From Maioricimonas rarisocia (lineage in GTDB: Bacteria; Planctomycetota; Planctomycetia; Planctomycetales; Planctomycetaceae): a stretch of 64,000 nucleotides of DNA. Location of the stretch: contig NZ_CP036275.1 of NCBI RefSeq assembly GCF_007747795.1, positions 2,036,001-2,100,000 on the forward strand, given 5' to 3'. Made by a program: the position numbers and the translations under genes. Below are positions 1 through 8,494 of this stretch, in pieces; the first letter of the stretch is position 1; each line of letters begins with the position of its first letter. The notes beneath the pieces are model-generated. The model saw only the letters and a list, made by a program, of their open reading frames with translations. It was not told the origin of the DNA and searched no databases.

Positions 1-114
1 GTATTGTGAGAAAGCCGCATCATTGCCGTGGAGGGCAGGCATGGGGCCGTAGGGTGCTGTCGCCGGAGGCGACGCACCGTCGGACTACCATTGATGCCGG
101 CAACTGCTGCGGTT

Positions 115-211
115 GGTGCGTCACGACCGTCGACATAGGCGATCAGCGTCCACGAACGACTTCGCACGCTTCACGCTCTGGGGCGTTCTCTCCGCCCGGT
201 CGTGACACACC
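115..211. repeat. 97-bp terminal-inverted-repeat element, copy 1
   Basis: The left end GGTGCGTCACGACCG (115-129) is matched, with one mismatch, by the reverse complement of the right end CGGTCGTGACACACC (197-211). Three further copies of exactly 97 bp occur at 2501-2597, 2866-2962 and 3108-3204. The interior is about 67 bp and non-coding. The structure resembles a small non-autonomous inverted-repeat element. No target duplication is obvious. Confidence 0.65.
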
Positions 212-448
212 CTACTTAGCTGCGCCTCGCTGGTTGGCGAGCCACCGGGGCGACCCGTCTGGTCGAGGATGTCGATCGATGGAGGTGGGGCAGACATTCC
301 TGTCTGCCCATGCACTCGCTTGCGCTTCGTGCTGGTATTGTGAGAAAGCCGCATCATTGCCGTGGAGGGCAGGCATGGGGCCGTAGGGTGCTGTCGCCGG
401 GGGGGCCGCACCGTCGGACTACCATTGATGCCGGCAACTGCTGCGGTT

Positions 449-524
449 GGTGCGTCACGGAGCTTCCCGGTTGATGCAGACCGAATGGCGTGGAACGGAT
501 CAGGATTGACTGTCGTGACACACC
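449..524. repeat. Shorter variant of the 97-bp inverted-repeat element
   Basis: The left end (449-460) and right end (511-524) resemble those of the 97-bp elements, but the interior is shorter (76 bp overall) and unrelated. This suggests a deleted or replaced core between conserved ends. Confidence 0.4.
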
Positions 525-702
525 CTACCTGGCTCTTGCCGGCTGCGCCGGTCCCGGTTGGCGAGCCACCGGGGCGACCCTGCCGTGGCTTCGCACGCGT
601 TGCTCACTCCAGCCACGGCCACCCGTCGGTGTCACCCGGGCGAGTCGCACGACGTGCCGGTCGGGCCTCATTGCTGTCGGTCAGATGAAACCGGCCCTGC
701 AG

Positions 703-2079
703 TCATCGGATCTGCTTGAGCCGGTAGAACGCACCGGTCGCTTCCAGCAGGACGCCGGCCGTTCCATCGGGGAACAGGAAGAACCGGGGATCGGGACGGC
801 CGCCCGCCAGTGTCGACAATGACGTGGTGCGGAAGGCGGCATTGATGAGGGTGACGCGAAACACCGGATTGAGTTGATCAGTCGACGCCGATGTTGTTGC
901 ATAGAGTCTGCCGCTGTCGAGGTCGCTGAACATCGCCGTAATCGAACCGAAGGACAGGCGACTGATCACCGGGCCCGTGATGGCGACCCGGTCGGCTTCT
1001 TCGCGGCCGAACTGGGCGAACGGCTGGCGAAAGCCAGGCTCCGGCTGCGGGGCCGCGCCGATGGCGGCCGGTTCGTTCGGTGCTGAGGGAATGCCGGGGG
1101 CAACGTAGAACGTTCCTTCCCGGGCCAATCCGTCGGCGTTGCGTCCCCAGCCGAAGTTTTCGACCGACGCGGTGTCGAGCAGGTCCGCTAGGGGAATCGC
1201 ATTGATCTCCTCTGCGGTCACACCGCCGATGTCACTGATGGCGAGAACAATTCCTTCCGTGCCTGCAAGTTCCTGCAACCCCATGAATGTGAGGGATCCG
1301 TCCAGCAGTTGCCGAGCGGGGCCGCGGGTGTCGACCAGGCTGAGGCGTTGCGGATTGCGGAATCCCCGGGCGGCGATCTCGAACGAGCCGTCGGACGGAT
1401 CGACGATCAGCAGTTTACCGACGTGAGAGGCGTCCTGCTGAGGAGCCGTTCCGCCGTCGACGCCATTGGGCAGGTTGTCGCCGATCGCCAGCAGCAGGCG
1501 TCCGTCCGGCAGGGGGACCATCCCTCCGCCACGATGGGCCGGGCCGATCTGTGTTTCGAACGCGGCAACCGGCTGGACTGAGACGAGCCGGCTTCCGTTG
1601 AGGGCGTAGCGGTACAGGATCTGGTAGTGCGACGAAGGATGAGGCGACGCGTAGACGGGAAACGTGCTTCCGTCCGGCAGGGTCGACGATGTGAACAGCA
1701 CGTATGCGGCCGTGCGGGTGCCGGCGACATTCAGAATTGATTCCCGGTTGTCGAGTGTCAGTCCATCCGGAGCGTCGGCCAGAGTGAGCATCGGTCGTGC
1801 TCTTCCCCCCGACCAGCGGTAGATCGCGGCCTGCTGGTCGATGAGCAGCAGAAGGGGGCCGATGACGATGGGGGAGTTCAGATTCGGGCGGGCTCCGTCT
1901 GGTCGTGCGACGGGCATCGTTCCGACGTAACGGATCTGAACGACCAGATCCGAGTCGCGAACCAGATCGGGGGCAATGTCGTCGGCAGGGGCACCTGCTG
2001 ACGTGATTGCCAGTATCAGCGTGACGAGAAGACCCGCGGCTCTGTTGATGCGACAGATGGGCATGACAGAACAAACCAT
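703..2079 (-). CDS. Secreted glucose/sorbosone dehydrogenase-like beta-propeller
   Basis: The product is about 458 aa and resembles the glucose/sorbosone dehydrogenase (PQQ-type propeller) family. The family signature around HRGGGMVPLPDGRLLLAIGD is present, followed by a GKLLIVDP blade and a GFRNPQRL segment, which match the substrate/cofactor face of these propellers. The N terminus from 2079 (or 2064) gives a hydrophobic signal peptide ending near TSAGA, so the protein is probably exported. The open frame extends to 2277, but those extra residues are arginine/proline-rich, precede the signal peptide and lie in repeat DNA, so I reject the longer start. No clear Shine-Dalgarno separates 2079 from 2064. 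The substrate is unknown and enzymatic activity is inferred only from family resemblance. Confidence 0.75.
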   Translation of the reverse strand: MVCSVMPICRINRAAGLLVTLILAITSAGAPADDIAPDLVRDSDLVVQIRYVGTMPVARPDGARPNLNSPIVIGPLLLLIDQQAAIYRWSGGRARPMLTLADAPDGLTLDNRESILNVAGTRTAAYVLFTSSTLPDGSTFPVYASPHPSSHYQILYRYALNGSRLVSVQPVAAFETQIGPAHRGGGMVPLPDGRLLLAIGDNLPNGVDGGTAPQQDASHVGKLLIVDPSDGSFEIAARGFRNPQRLSLVDTRGPARQLLDGSLTFMGLQELAGTEGIVLAISDIGGVTAEEINAIPLADLLDTASVENFGWGRNADGLAREGTFYVAPGIPSAPNEPAAIGAAPQPEPGFRQPFAQFGREEADRVAITGPVISRLSFGSITAMFSDLDSGRLYATTSASTDQLNPVFRVTLINAAFRTTSLSTLAGGRPDPRFFLFPDGTAGVLLEATGAFYRLKQIR

Positions 2080-2500
2080 CGTGGAAGGGGGGAACCTGCA
2101 GCCGCATCCGCACGCCCGGTGCGAACGCGGTTCAGGGTGGCAAGCTGTCATGCTAGCCGGCGATTGGGACCGGAGGCCAGTTGTTGTCCCCGGAGAACTG
2201 GCCGTTGTGCGATGGAGTGAACGACTTCTGGCCCTATCCGATCGGTGCGGCTGGGCCGGCCCTGGTTGGCGAGCCACCGGGGCTACCCGTCTGGTCGAGG
2301 ATGTCGATCGATGGAGGTGGGGCCGACATTTCTGTCTGCCTTCTGCTCCCTCACGGTCGCGGCTTGTATGTCATCCCCGAGCTCACACTCGGGGCTCGCC
2401 TGCGACTTCAATTTCGAAGTACATTCGCTCGAGTCTCAGGCCTCTCAAACCACGCCCATCGATCCGCTGCGCTGCGTTCCGGGACGTGTGACATGCGATT

Positions 2501-2597
2501 GGTGCGTCACGACCGTGGACATCGGCGATCAGCGTCCACGAACGACTTCGCACGCCTCACGCTCTGGAGCGTCCTTATCGTCCGGTCGTGACACACC
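2501..2597. repeat. 97-bp terminal-inverted-repeat element, copy 2
   Basis: It has the same 15-bp ends and total length as copy 1 at 115-211. The interior is of the same subtype as copy 1, with scattered substitutions. Confidence 0.65.
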
Positions 2598-2865
2598 CTA
2601 CCTGGCTCTTGCCGGCTGCGCCGGTCCCGGTTGGCGAGCCACCGGGGCTACCCGTCTGGTCGAGGATGTCGATCGATGGAGGTGGGGCCGACATTTCTGT
2701 CTGCCTTCTGCTTCCTCACGGTCGCGGCTTGTATGTTATCCCCGAGCTCACACTCGGGGCTCGCCTGCGACTTCAATTTCGAAGTACATTCGCTCGAGTC
2801 TCAGGCCTCTCAAACCACGCCCATCGATCCGCTGCGCTGCGCTTCGGGACGTGTGACATGCAGTT

Positions 2866-2962
2866 GGTGCGTCACGACCGTCGACCTGGCCAATCAGCAA
2901 CGACGGAACGCTCCGCACATTTTACACGCGAGGTCATTCTCTCCGCCCGGTCGTGACACACC
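2866..2962. repeat. 97-bp terminal-inverted-repeat element, copy 3
   Basis: The ends and length are identical to copies 1 and 2, but the interior is of a second subtype, shared with copy 4. Confidence 0.65.
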
Positions 2963-3107
2963 CTACTTACTTGTATGTCATCCCCGAGCTCACGCTCGGG
3001 GCTCGCCTGCGACTTCAATCTCGAAGTACATTCGCTCGAGTCTCAGGCCTCTCAAACCACGCCCATCGCTCCGCTGCGCTGCGTTCCGGGACGTGTGACA
3101 TGCAGTT

Positions 3108-3204
3108 GGTGCGTCACGACCGTCGACCTGGCCAATCAGCAACGACGGAACGCTCCGCACATTTCACACGCGAGGTCATTCTCTCCGCCCGGTCGTGACA
3201 CACC
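3108..3204. repeat. 97-bp terminal-inverted-repeat element, copy 4
   Basis: It is nearly identical to copy 3 (one interior base differs by eye). It lies 242 bp downstream of copy 3 at the end of the truncated third repeat unit. Confidence 0.65.
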
Positions 3205-3348
3205 CTACTTACCTGCCGGGTGAATCGAATGTCGTTTGATGTTAGTCCCGAGCTGACACGCGGGGCTCGCCGGTGGCATTTGCAGGGGGCGTCGCTGCGC
3301 GACGACCGCCAGCCACCCCTGTTCCGATCCCCCGGCGCACTGGCGGAG

Positions 3349-4482
3349 TCACTGTCCCTCGAGGATCGGACGGAGCACGCGGGCCATGGCGTCGGCCTGA
3401 CGCATGAAGCCCAGGTCGGTCGGGTGCGAACTGTCGACCGTTCCTTCGCCGTCGTCACCGAGCAGGTCGTCTCCCTCGATGTAGTACAGGTTCTCGTCGC
3501 CGGCCGCCTTCAGCCGTTCATACGCTTCACGCAGTGCGGCCTGGCTCGATTCGTTCCGCTTCCGCTTCGACTCGATCAGGAACGAGTCGGTGTAGTTGCG
3601 GTCTTCGACGAGCACGATCGGCACGTCGGGATGTGCTTCGCGGAGGATCTTCACGAGCGGTTCGGTCCGGCTGGCGACATCGCCGGCGGTGATGTTGGGC
3701 AGGCAATCGATGACGTAGATCGAGGGATCCAGTTCGGCCATGAAGGTGGCGACTTCCGCTTCCATACGCCCGTTGCCGGAGAAGCCGAGGTTGATGACCG
3801 GCGCATCGAGCCAGCGTCCGAGGATTGCGGTGTGGACCATTCCGGGCCGCGACGCGCAGCCTCCCTGGGTAATCGACGTGCCATAGAAGACGACCGGTTT
3901 GTGGCCGGACGTTCGGGGCTCGGCTTTGCTGAGGGTGGCTCCCTCGGGGAGGCCGATTTCGACTTCCGAGACGCCGTTGTACAGCGGGAAGTAGAGGATG
4001 TACTCGCGGGTTCCGGCTGGAATGCTATCGACCAGCTTCGTGGTGTTCTCCTGCGCGGTGGGACGGCCGTTGGCGACCCAGCGCCACTTGCCGTCATCCG
4101 TTTTGACGTAGAGGTCGAGTCCGCTCACGCCGGTGGCCGGCATGTGAGGCATGTCGAGACGGTCGGAGATGAGTTTCCAGCGGGCGTGGATGGCGGTGGC
4201 GTCGGTGACGAAGCGGACGGCCAGCCCTGCGGAGTGCCGGCTCAATCCCCAGACGGCGGAGCGAACCTTTTCTTCGGCCCGCGCGGGAAGCCGGTCGAAG
4301 GGAGCGGCCGTGTCGTCCCACCCCTGCCCTTCGATCCCGAGCAGCCGCGCGTCGTACCAGGCGGTGCCGTCTTCGACGCGTGCCTGGTCGGCGGGGATGG
4401 TATCGCCGGCACGAACCGGTGCGACGGTGAGAAGTGGCAACAGCAGCAGTGATGACAGGAAACGGGCCGGGGAGGCAATCAT
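3349..4482 (-). CDS. Secreted SGNH-family esterase with N-terminal GxDLY domain
   Basis: This 377-aa protein has an N-terminal signal peptide (about residues 1-25, cleavage near VRA-GD). An N-terminal jelly-roll-like region follows, containing SGLDLYVK at 120-127, the signature of the GxDLY domain. The C-terminal SGNH hydrolase core has FYGTSITQGG with candidate nucleophile Ser203, GFSGNGRME near 233-241, and a DSSH motif at 350-353 supplying the catalytic Asp/His. Relatives of this architecture are carbohydrate or sialic-acid-type esterases that remove acyl groups from glycans outside the cytoplasm. The ATG at 4482 has GGAG about 8 nt upstream. It is monocistronic and divergent from the sugar transferase at 4870. 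The exact substrate is not readable. Confidence 0.85.
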   Translation of the reverse strand: MIASPARFLSSLLLLPLLTVAPVRAGDTIPADQARVEDGTAWYDARLLGIEGQGWDDTAAPFDRLPARAEEKVRSAVWGLSRHSAGLAVRFVTDATAIHARWKLISDRLDMPHMPATGVSGLDLYVKTDDGKWRWVANGRPTAQENTTKLVDSIPAGTREYILYFPLYNGVSEVEIGLPEGATLSKAEPRTSGHKPVVFYGTSITQGGCASRPGMVHTAILGRWLDAPVINLGFSGNGRMEAEVATFMAELDPSIYVIDCLPNITAGDVASRTEPLVKILREAHPDVPIVLVEDRNYTDSFLIESKRKRNESSQAALREAYERLKAAGDENLYYIEGDDLLGDDGEGTVDSSHPTDLGFMRQADAMARVLRPILEGQ

Positions 4483-4869
4483 GGGGTAGGCTCCAGCGTG
4501 AAGGTCGTTCTTCGGTGTGGTTGATCTCGAAGCGGCGGCGCTCCGCCGCGACTATGGTGGAGGAACGCCGTCCGGAACGCCAGCCACGTGACTGTTCCGT
4601 CGATTGACTGCGGCTGCCGGCAGAACGGAGTGTCGCTTTCGGTCAACATTACGCGGTCAGCCTCACAGCTGTGGCAAGCATCATGATCGGGAGGGGCCGC
4701 AGAATCTGAAAAGCCTCTTCTGTTCACCGGATTCTCCCAGCGGTCGAGGATTAGGCTTCGGTTTCCGACAGTGCAGGCGCTAGCCTTAGAGAAGGATCGC
4801 GGGCCGAGCGACCGCATTGCCCGTCCACGGGAATCCAGTGCCAACCGGTTTGATTGCGAGTGTCGATTC
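4483..4869. other. Divergent intergenic region
   Basis: This 387-bp gap between divergent genes must contain promoters for the esterase and possibly the sugar transferase. I see a short GC hairpin GCGGCG/CGCCGC near 4532-4550. There are no long repeats and no convincing gene. If the sugar transferase starts at the GTG at 4771, the gap shrinks accordingly. Confidence 0.5.
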
Positions 4870-5721
4870 ATGGCTACCGTCATGCAGCCCCGGGAGTCCG
4901 AAACGGATCTCGAAACCCGGAATCTGTCCGACGTCTTCGATTTTGCATGCGAAGAGCAACTGCCGGACGTTTCCTGGCTGAGACGCCTGAATCTCGAGCG
5001 TCCCCGTCAGGATCTCCGTTGTCTGCCCATGTCGACGCGGCGACTCAAGCGGATTGGCGATCTCATCATCGCGTCGCTGCTGCTGATTCTTCTGGCACCC
5101 GTGATGCTGGTCGTCGCGGTGCTGGTGCGGCTGACGTCGCCGGGGCCGATCATCTTCCGTCAGACGCGTGTCGGGTTGAATCTGCGTCGTCCCGGCAGCG
5201 ATCGTCGCCAGCAACGCAACGGCGTTCCGGAGGGACAGACCGAGCGACGGCAGCCGGGGCGAGATCGCCGTCGCGAGTTTCTCTACGGGCGACACTTCGT
5301 GCTCTACAAGTTCCGCACGATGCGAAACGATGCCGAGAAGGACGGGGCTCGCTTCGCGGTGGAGGGGGACGCCCGTGTGACGATCATCGGTGGCGTGCTG
5401 CGGAAGACGCGTCTGGACGAGCTGCCGCAGTTGTGGAATGTCCTGCGGGGAGACATGACGCTCGTCGGACCCCGGCCGGAACGTCCCGAGTTCATCGAAG
5501 AGCTTTCGGACGAGATTCCCAACTATCTCAATCGCCTGGGACTGAAGCCCGGGCTGACCGGAGTGGCCCAGGTCGTCAACGGCTACGACAACGATCTGGC
5601 GGGGTTTCGCCGCAAGGTGGCGTTCGATCTGCTTTATCTTCAGAACTGCTGCCTGTGGAACGATTTCATGATCCTGCTGCGGACGATCGGCGTTGTGCTG
5701 ACAGGGCGCGGCGCCATCTGA
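4870..5721 (+). CDS. Bacterial sugar transferase (polyprenyl-phosphate glycosyl-1-phosphate transferase)
   Basis: The product is 283 aa from ATG 4870. It belongs to the WcaJ/PglC-type sugar transferase family, which moves a sugar-1-phosphate onto undecaprenyl phosphate to start polysaccharide synthesis. A membrane segment lies at about 63-85 (IGDLIIASLLLILLAPVML). The catalytic core includes LTSPGPIIFRQTRVG, LYKFRTM, TRLDELPQLWNVLRGDM, LVGPRPERPEF and LKPGLTGVAQV. It lacks the multi-helix N-terminal region of full-length WcaJ, so it is a short form. An arginine-rich insert of about 30 residues (about 107-138) separates the two conserved blocks. A GTG at 4771 would add 33 residues; neither start has a good ribosome site. 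Likely product: first step of an exopolysaccharide or O-glycan. Confidence 0.85.
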   Translation: MATVMQPRESETDLETRNLSDVFDFACEEQLPDVSWLRRLNLERPRQDLRCLPMSTRRLKRIGDLIIASLLLILLAPVMLVVAVLVRLTSPGPIIFRQTRVGLNLRRPGSDRRQQRNGVPEGQTERRQPGRDRRREFLYGRHFVLYKFRTMRNDAEKDGARFAVEGDARVTIIGGVLRKTRLDELPQLWNVLRGDMTLVGPRPERPEFIEELSDEIPNYLNRLGLKPGLTGVAQVVNGYDNDLAGFRRKVAFDLLYLQNCCLWNDFMILLRTIGVVLTGRGAI

Positions 5722-5930
5722 CGTGTGCCCTGGACGAGGTCGTGTCGAGGGGCGGCCGATCAGGGCCGTATTCCCACTGAGCCGAACCGCTGCGTTGCCA
5801 CACCTACCGACTCCGGTAAAATGAGGAGGGCCGGCTGGTTACGACCAGATCGGACTGCCGGGCGGAGCGGCCCATGCGGATTGCCGCGATTCCGTCGACA
5901 ACGTTTCCAGACTGAGGGCGAAACCGGGTC

Positions 5931-6533
5931 ATGAATTACGACCTGTTGGCGCTGGTTCTGCTCATCGTCGGCTGCGGCCTGATCGTGGCTGAGATCTTCC
6001 TTCCGTCGGGCGGGATGATCTCGGTGATGTGCGTGATCGCGTTCATGGCGTCCGGCTGGTGTGCCTACAAGGCGTGGTGGGAAACATCGCCGGGGTTCTG
6101 GTGGACGTACGTCGCCGGGGTGATCGTGCTGATCCCGACGGTGATCATCTCACTGTTTCGAGTGCTTTCGAATACACCACTGGGGGACCGCGTGCTGCTG
6201 GCTGCGCCGGATCCGTCCGAGGTCACGCCGTATCGCGAAGAGGAAGCACATCTGTCGCAGCTGATCGGCAAACAGGGACGGACGCTGACTCTGCTGACAC
6301 CAGGTGGACTGGTTGATGTCGAAGGCGAGCGACTGCACTGTTTCTCGGACGGAATGGTGATCGAGCCGCAGACGCCGGTCGAAGTCGTGGCCGTTCGCGG
6401 GACGCGTGTGATGGTTCGCCGCATCGATCCGAATGCACGTCCGGCGGATACGCTGGACGAACTGGCGGCGGCGGATGAGCCTCCACCGTCGGAGGATCCG
6501 TCCCGGCTTGACTTCGACGTACCGCAAGGATAA
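5931..6533 (+). CDS. nfeD: NfeD-like membrane protein
   Basis: This 200-aa protein has membrane segments at about residues 5-22, 30-47 and 57-78, and a C-terminal soluble domain (about 110-165) with the small beta-barrel (OB-like) pattern of NfeD proteins (GKQGRTLTLLTPGGLVDVEGER). NfeD proteins partner stomatin/flotillin-type proteins. Here the next gene is floA, the same order as in Bacillus yqeZ-floA. The start has GAGGG about 10 nt upstream. The acidic, proline-containing tail after about 175 is probably disordered. It likely organises membrane microdomains together with FloA. Confidence 0.88.
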   Translation: MNYDLLALVLLIVGCGLIVAEIFLPSGGMISVMCVIAFMASGWCAYKAWWETSPGFWWTYVAGVIVLIPTVIISLFRVLSNTPLGDRVLLAAPDPSEVTPYREEEAHLSQLIGKQGRTLTLLTPGGLVDVEGERLHCFSDGMVIEPQTPVEVVAVRGTRVMVRRIDPNARPADTLDELAAADEPPPSEDPSRLDFDVPQG

Positions 6534-6551
6534 ACCGCACTGAGGATTAAC

Positions 6552-6574
6552 TCGATTCCTGTCGTAGGAATCGA
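6552..6574. promoter_or_regulatory. Perfect 9-bp hairpin between nfeD and floA
   Basis: TCGATTCCT (6552-6560) pairs perfectly with AGGAATCGA (6566-6574) across a 5-nt loop. No T-run follows on the + strand, so it is not a typical terminator. It could be an RNA processing or attenuation element that sets nfeD and floA expression apart. Function is inferred from position only. Confidence 0.4.
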
Positions 6575-6652
6575 CGCTGGTGACGTAAGGACCACTGGCG
6601 TGCATCGACTCACTTGAGGAGTCGCAGGCGCGTCAATCAGAGAGTGGATGCT

Positions 6653-7717
6653 ATGGCCATGTACCCAGCGTTGCTGGCACAGGCGGGCAACACGGCCGTC
6701 TGGCTGGCTTTCGCCTTCATCGTCCTCTTCGCATTGATCTTTTTGGCGGTCTTTGCCCGGTACTTCGGGCTGTGGATCCAGGCCAAGACGACGCGAGCGG
6801 GGATTTCGTTGCCCAACCTCGTGATGATGTCGATCCGGAAGGTCAATCCGACGGTGATCGTGCGTGGCAAGATCATGGCCGTGCAGGGTGGCCTCACCGA
6901 TTCCTATCCGATCTCCACGCGAGCACTCGAAGCGCACTATCTGGCGGGCGGCGACGTCCTGAAGGTGATTCGTGCTCTGGTGGCGGCTCACAAGGCGAAG
7001 CTGGGGATGGACTGGCAGGTGGCACAGGCGATCGACCTGGCCGGCCGGGACGTGCTCGATGCCGTCCGGACGAGCGTCTATCCCAAAGTCATCGACTGCC
7101 CCGATCCGAAGAAGACATCGACCGGTACACTCGATGCCGTGGCGGGCGACGGGATTCAGTTGAAGGCCCGGGCCCGCGTGACGGTGCGAACCAACATCCA
7201 GCAGCTGATTGGTGGTGCGACCGAAGAGACGGTGATCGCGCGTGTTGGTCAGGGCATCGTCCAGGCGATCGGCTCGACGCCGACCTACGCGGACGTGCTC
7301 GAGAACCCCGACATGATTTCGCAGACGGTGCTCAATCAGGGACTCGAGGCGCAAACCGCCTTCGAGATCGTTTCGATTGATATCGCCGACATCGACGTCG
7401 GTGACAACATCGGTGCCCGTCTGCAGGCGGACCAGGCCGAGGCGGACATGCGTGTTGCCCAGGCCCGTGCGGAACAGCGTCGTGCGGCTGCGGCGGCCCA
7501 GGAGCAGGAAATGGTTGCCCAGGTTCAGGAGAACCGGGCGAAAGTCGTGCTGGCCGAGGCGGGAGTTCCCGAAGCGATCGCCAGTGCCTTCCGCAACCGC
7601 AAGCTGGGCCTGATGGATTACTACGAACTGAAGAACGTGCAGGCGGACACGCGCATGCGGACGGCCATTGCCGGGGACGGCATGTCCAGTCCGAGCCGTT
7701 CCGACGCACGGTCGTGA
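6653..7717 (+). CDS. floA: Flotillin-like protein FloA
   Basis: This protein of about 354 aa is of the FloA family: an N-terminal membrane hairpin (about residues 14-38), then an SPFH-like body with [30 protein letters not shown] and [17 protein letters not shown], and a helical Ala/Glu/Arg-rich coiled region (about 260-310). FloA proteins assemble in functional membrane microdomains. ATG 6653 is preferred over an upstream TTG at 6614 because it precedes the membrane segment directly. Neighbours nfeD (upstream) and the anchored protein at 7810 probably form one transcription unit. Length and motifs fit an intact gene. Confidence 0.93.
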   Translation: MAMYPALLAQAGNTAVWLAFAFIVLFALIFLAVFARYFGLWIQAKTTRAGISLPNLVMMSIRKVNPTVIVRGKIMAVQGGLTDSYPISTRALEAHYLAGGDVLKVIRALVAAHKAKLGMDWQVAQAIDLAGRDVLDAVRTSVYPKVIDCPDPKKTSTGTLDAVAGDGIQLKARARVTVRTNIQQLIGGATEETVIARVGQGIVQAIGSTPTYADVLENPDMISQTVLNQGLEAQTAFEIVSIDIADIDVGDNIGARLQADQAEADMRVAQARAEQRRAAAAAQEQEMVAQVQENRAKVVLAEAGVPEAIASAFRNRKLGLMDYYELKNVQADTRMRTAIAGDGMSSPSRSDARS

Positions 7718-7809
7718 CTCCGGTCGCGGGATGAATTCGCCGGGGGACGTGTTGTCTCCACAAGCGGCGAACAGGTGTCGCGACCAACTCTCGAGGCTGA
7801 ACCGTCTTC

Positions 7810-8469
7810 ATGAATCTCTGGCCTCCCGTTCTGGCAGCGGATATCGGCGGCCTGATCGCGATTGCCTTCCTGGCGATCTCGTTTATCGGGTGGCTGGTGA
7901 ACCTGATTAATGGACAGAATCATCCTCCGCCACCGCAACGGCGGGGGCAGCGTGCGGCTCCACCGCGTCCGCGTGATGAACGGATCCGCAACGAGATCGA
8001 GGTGTTTCTGAAGCAGGCTGCCGGCGAACGTGGCGAGCGGGGTGATCGCGGACGAGCAGCGGCCAACGACATCGAGATGGTCGAGCCCCCGCGTGAGCGA
8101 CGTCGTCCCCCGGCACGGCCGGCACCGCGTCGCAGGCCCCCGGCACAGCAGCCGGCAGAGAGTTCTTCTCGTGAGCGGCAGGACCGCCCCAAGCCGAAGC
8201 GCAAGGAACTGCGGGAGCGTCACCTCGAATCGCGTGTGTCGCTCGCCCATCCCGAAGTCATCCCTGTTGAAGTGCCGCATGTCTCGGATGACGAGGCCGC
8301 GCGCGACGCCCGTTCGGCCGAATGGTCGCGGCAGTTTGATCTGGTTCCCGAGCAACAGAACGCTGCCCTGCGGGCGATCATGGAATCGTTGCGGGACCCG
8401 GGTGCCATTCAGCGCGCCATGGTCGTCAACGAGATCCTGCTTCCTCCGCTGAGTCGCCGTCACAGGTGA
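7810..8469 (+). CDS. Single-pass membrane protein downstream of floA, function unknown
   Basis: I do not recognise a family for this 219-aa protein. It has one N-terminal membrane segment (about residues 11-34, GGLIAIAFLAISFIGWLV), then a long Arg/Pro-rich low-complexity stretch (about 40-140), and a short, more ordered helical C terminus (about 175-215). The layout suggests a tail-anchored adaptor with a disordered linker. It directly follows floA and is probably co-transcribed, so it may be a FloA/NfeD accessory protein. B. subtilis floA is also followed by a small gene (yqfB), but I see no sequence basis for homology. Confidence 0.7.
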   Translation: MNLWPPVLAADIGGLIAIAFLAISFIGWLVNLINGQNHPPPPQRRGQRAAPPRPRDERIRNEIEVFLKQAAGERGERGDRGRAAANDIEMVEPPRERRRPPARPAPRRRPPAQQPAESSSRERQDRPKPKRKELRERHLESRVSLAHPEVIPVEVPHVSDDEAARDARSAEWSRQFDLVPEQQNAALRAIMESLRDPGAIQRAMVVNEILLPPLSRRHR

Positions 8470-8494
8470 CGGGCATTGCCGAGGGAGCCGATTG

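Larger units (their letters stand above)
1..702. repeat. Intergenic repeat mosaic, no convincing gene
   Basis: This stretch holds repeats rather than genes. Bases 1-125 recur almost exactly at 335-459 as a direct repeat. Hairpin modules are visible: a GGGCAGACA/TGTCTGCCC stem at 288-309, which makes a GQTFLSA-like spurious peptide when translated, and a CCGGCTGCGCCGG/CCCGGTTGGCGAGCCACCGGGG double hairpin at about 539-577. A 97-bp inverted-repeat element lies at 115-211 and a shorter variant at 449-524. Open frames crossing the block are short, arginine-rich and cut across repeat units, so I do not call them genes. Confidence 0.75.
2248..3210. repeat. Tandem-like block of long intergenic repeats
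   Basis: A composite unit of about 365 bp occurs at about 2248-2600 and again at 2601-2965 with few differences. A truncated third unit follows at about 2966-3210, missing its first 120 bases or so. Each unit carries a CCGG hairpin, a GACATTTCTGTCTGCC module (full units only), a CCCGAGCTCACACTCGGGGCTCGCC hairpin and a terminal 97-bp inverted-repeat element. Overlapping open frames through the block are translations of the repeat in different phases, not genes. Confidence 0.8.

Noticed and set aside
2248-3210. Possible CRISPR array
   Set aside because: The repeat units are about 242-365 bp with no short direct repeat plus unique spacer pattern and no cas genes nearby.
2245-3223. Overlapping short open frames with GQTFLSA-like and PAAPVPVGEPPGLP-like peptides
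   Set aside because: They are translations of intergenic repeats in different phases; the same peptides arise in several blocks, always from the hairpin modules.
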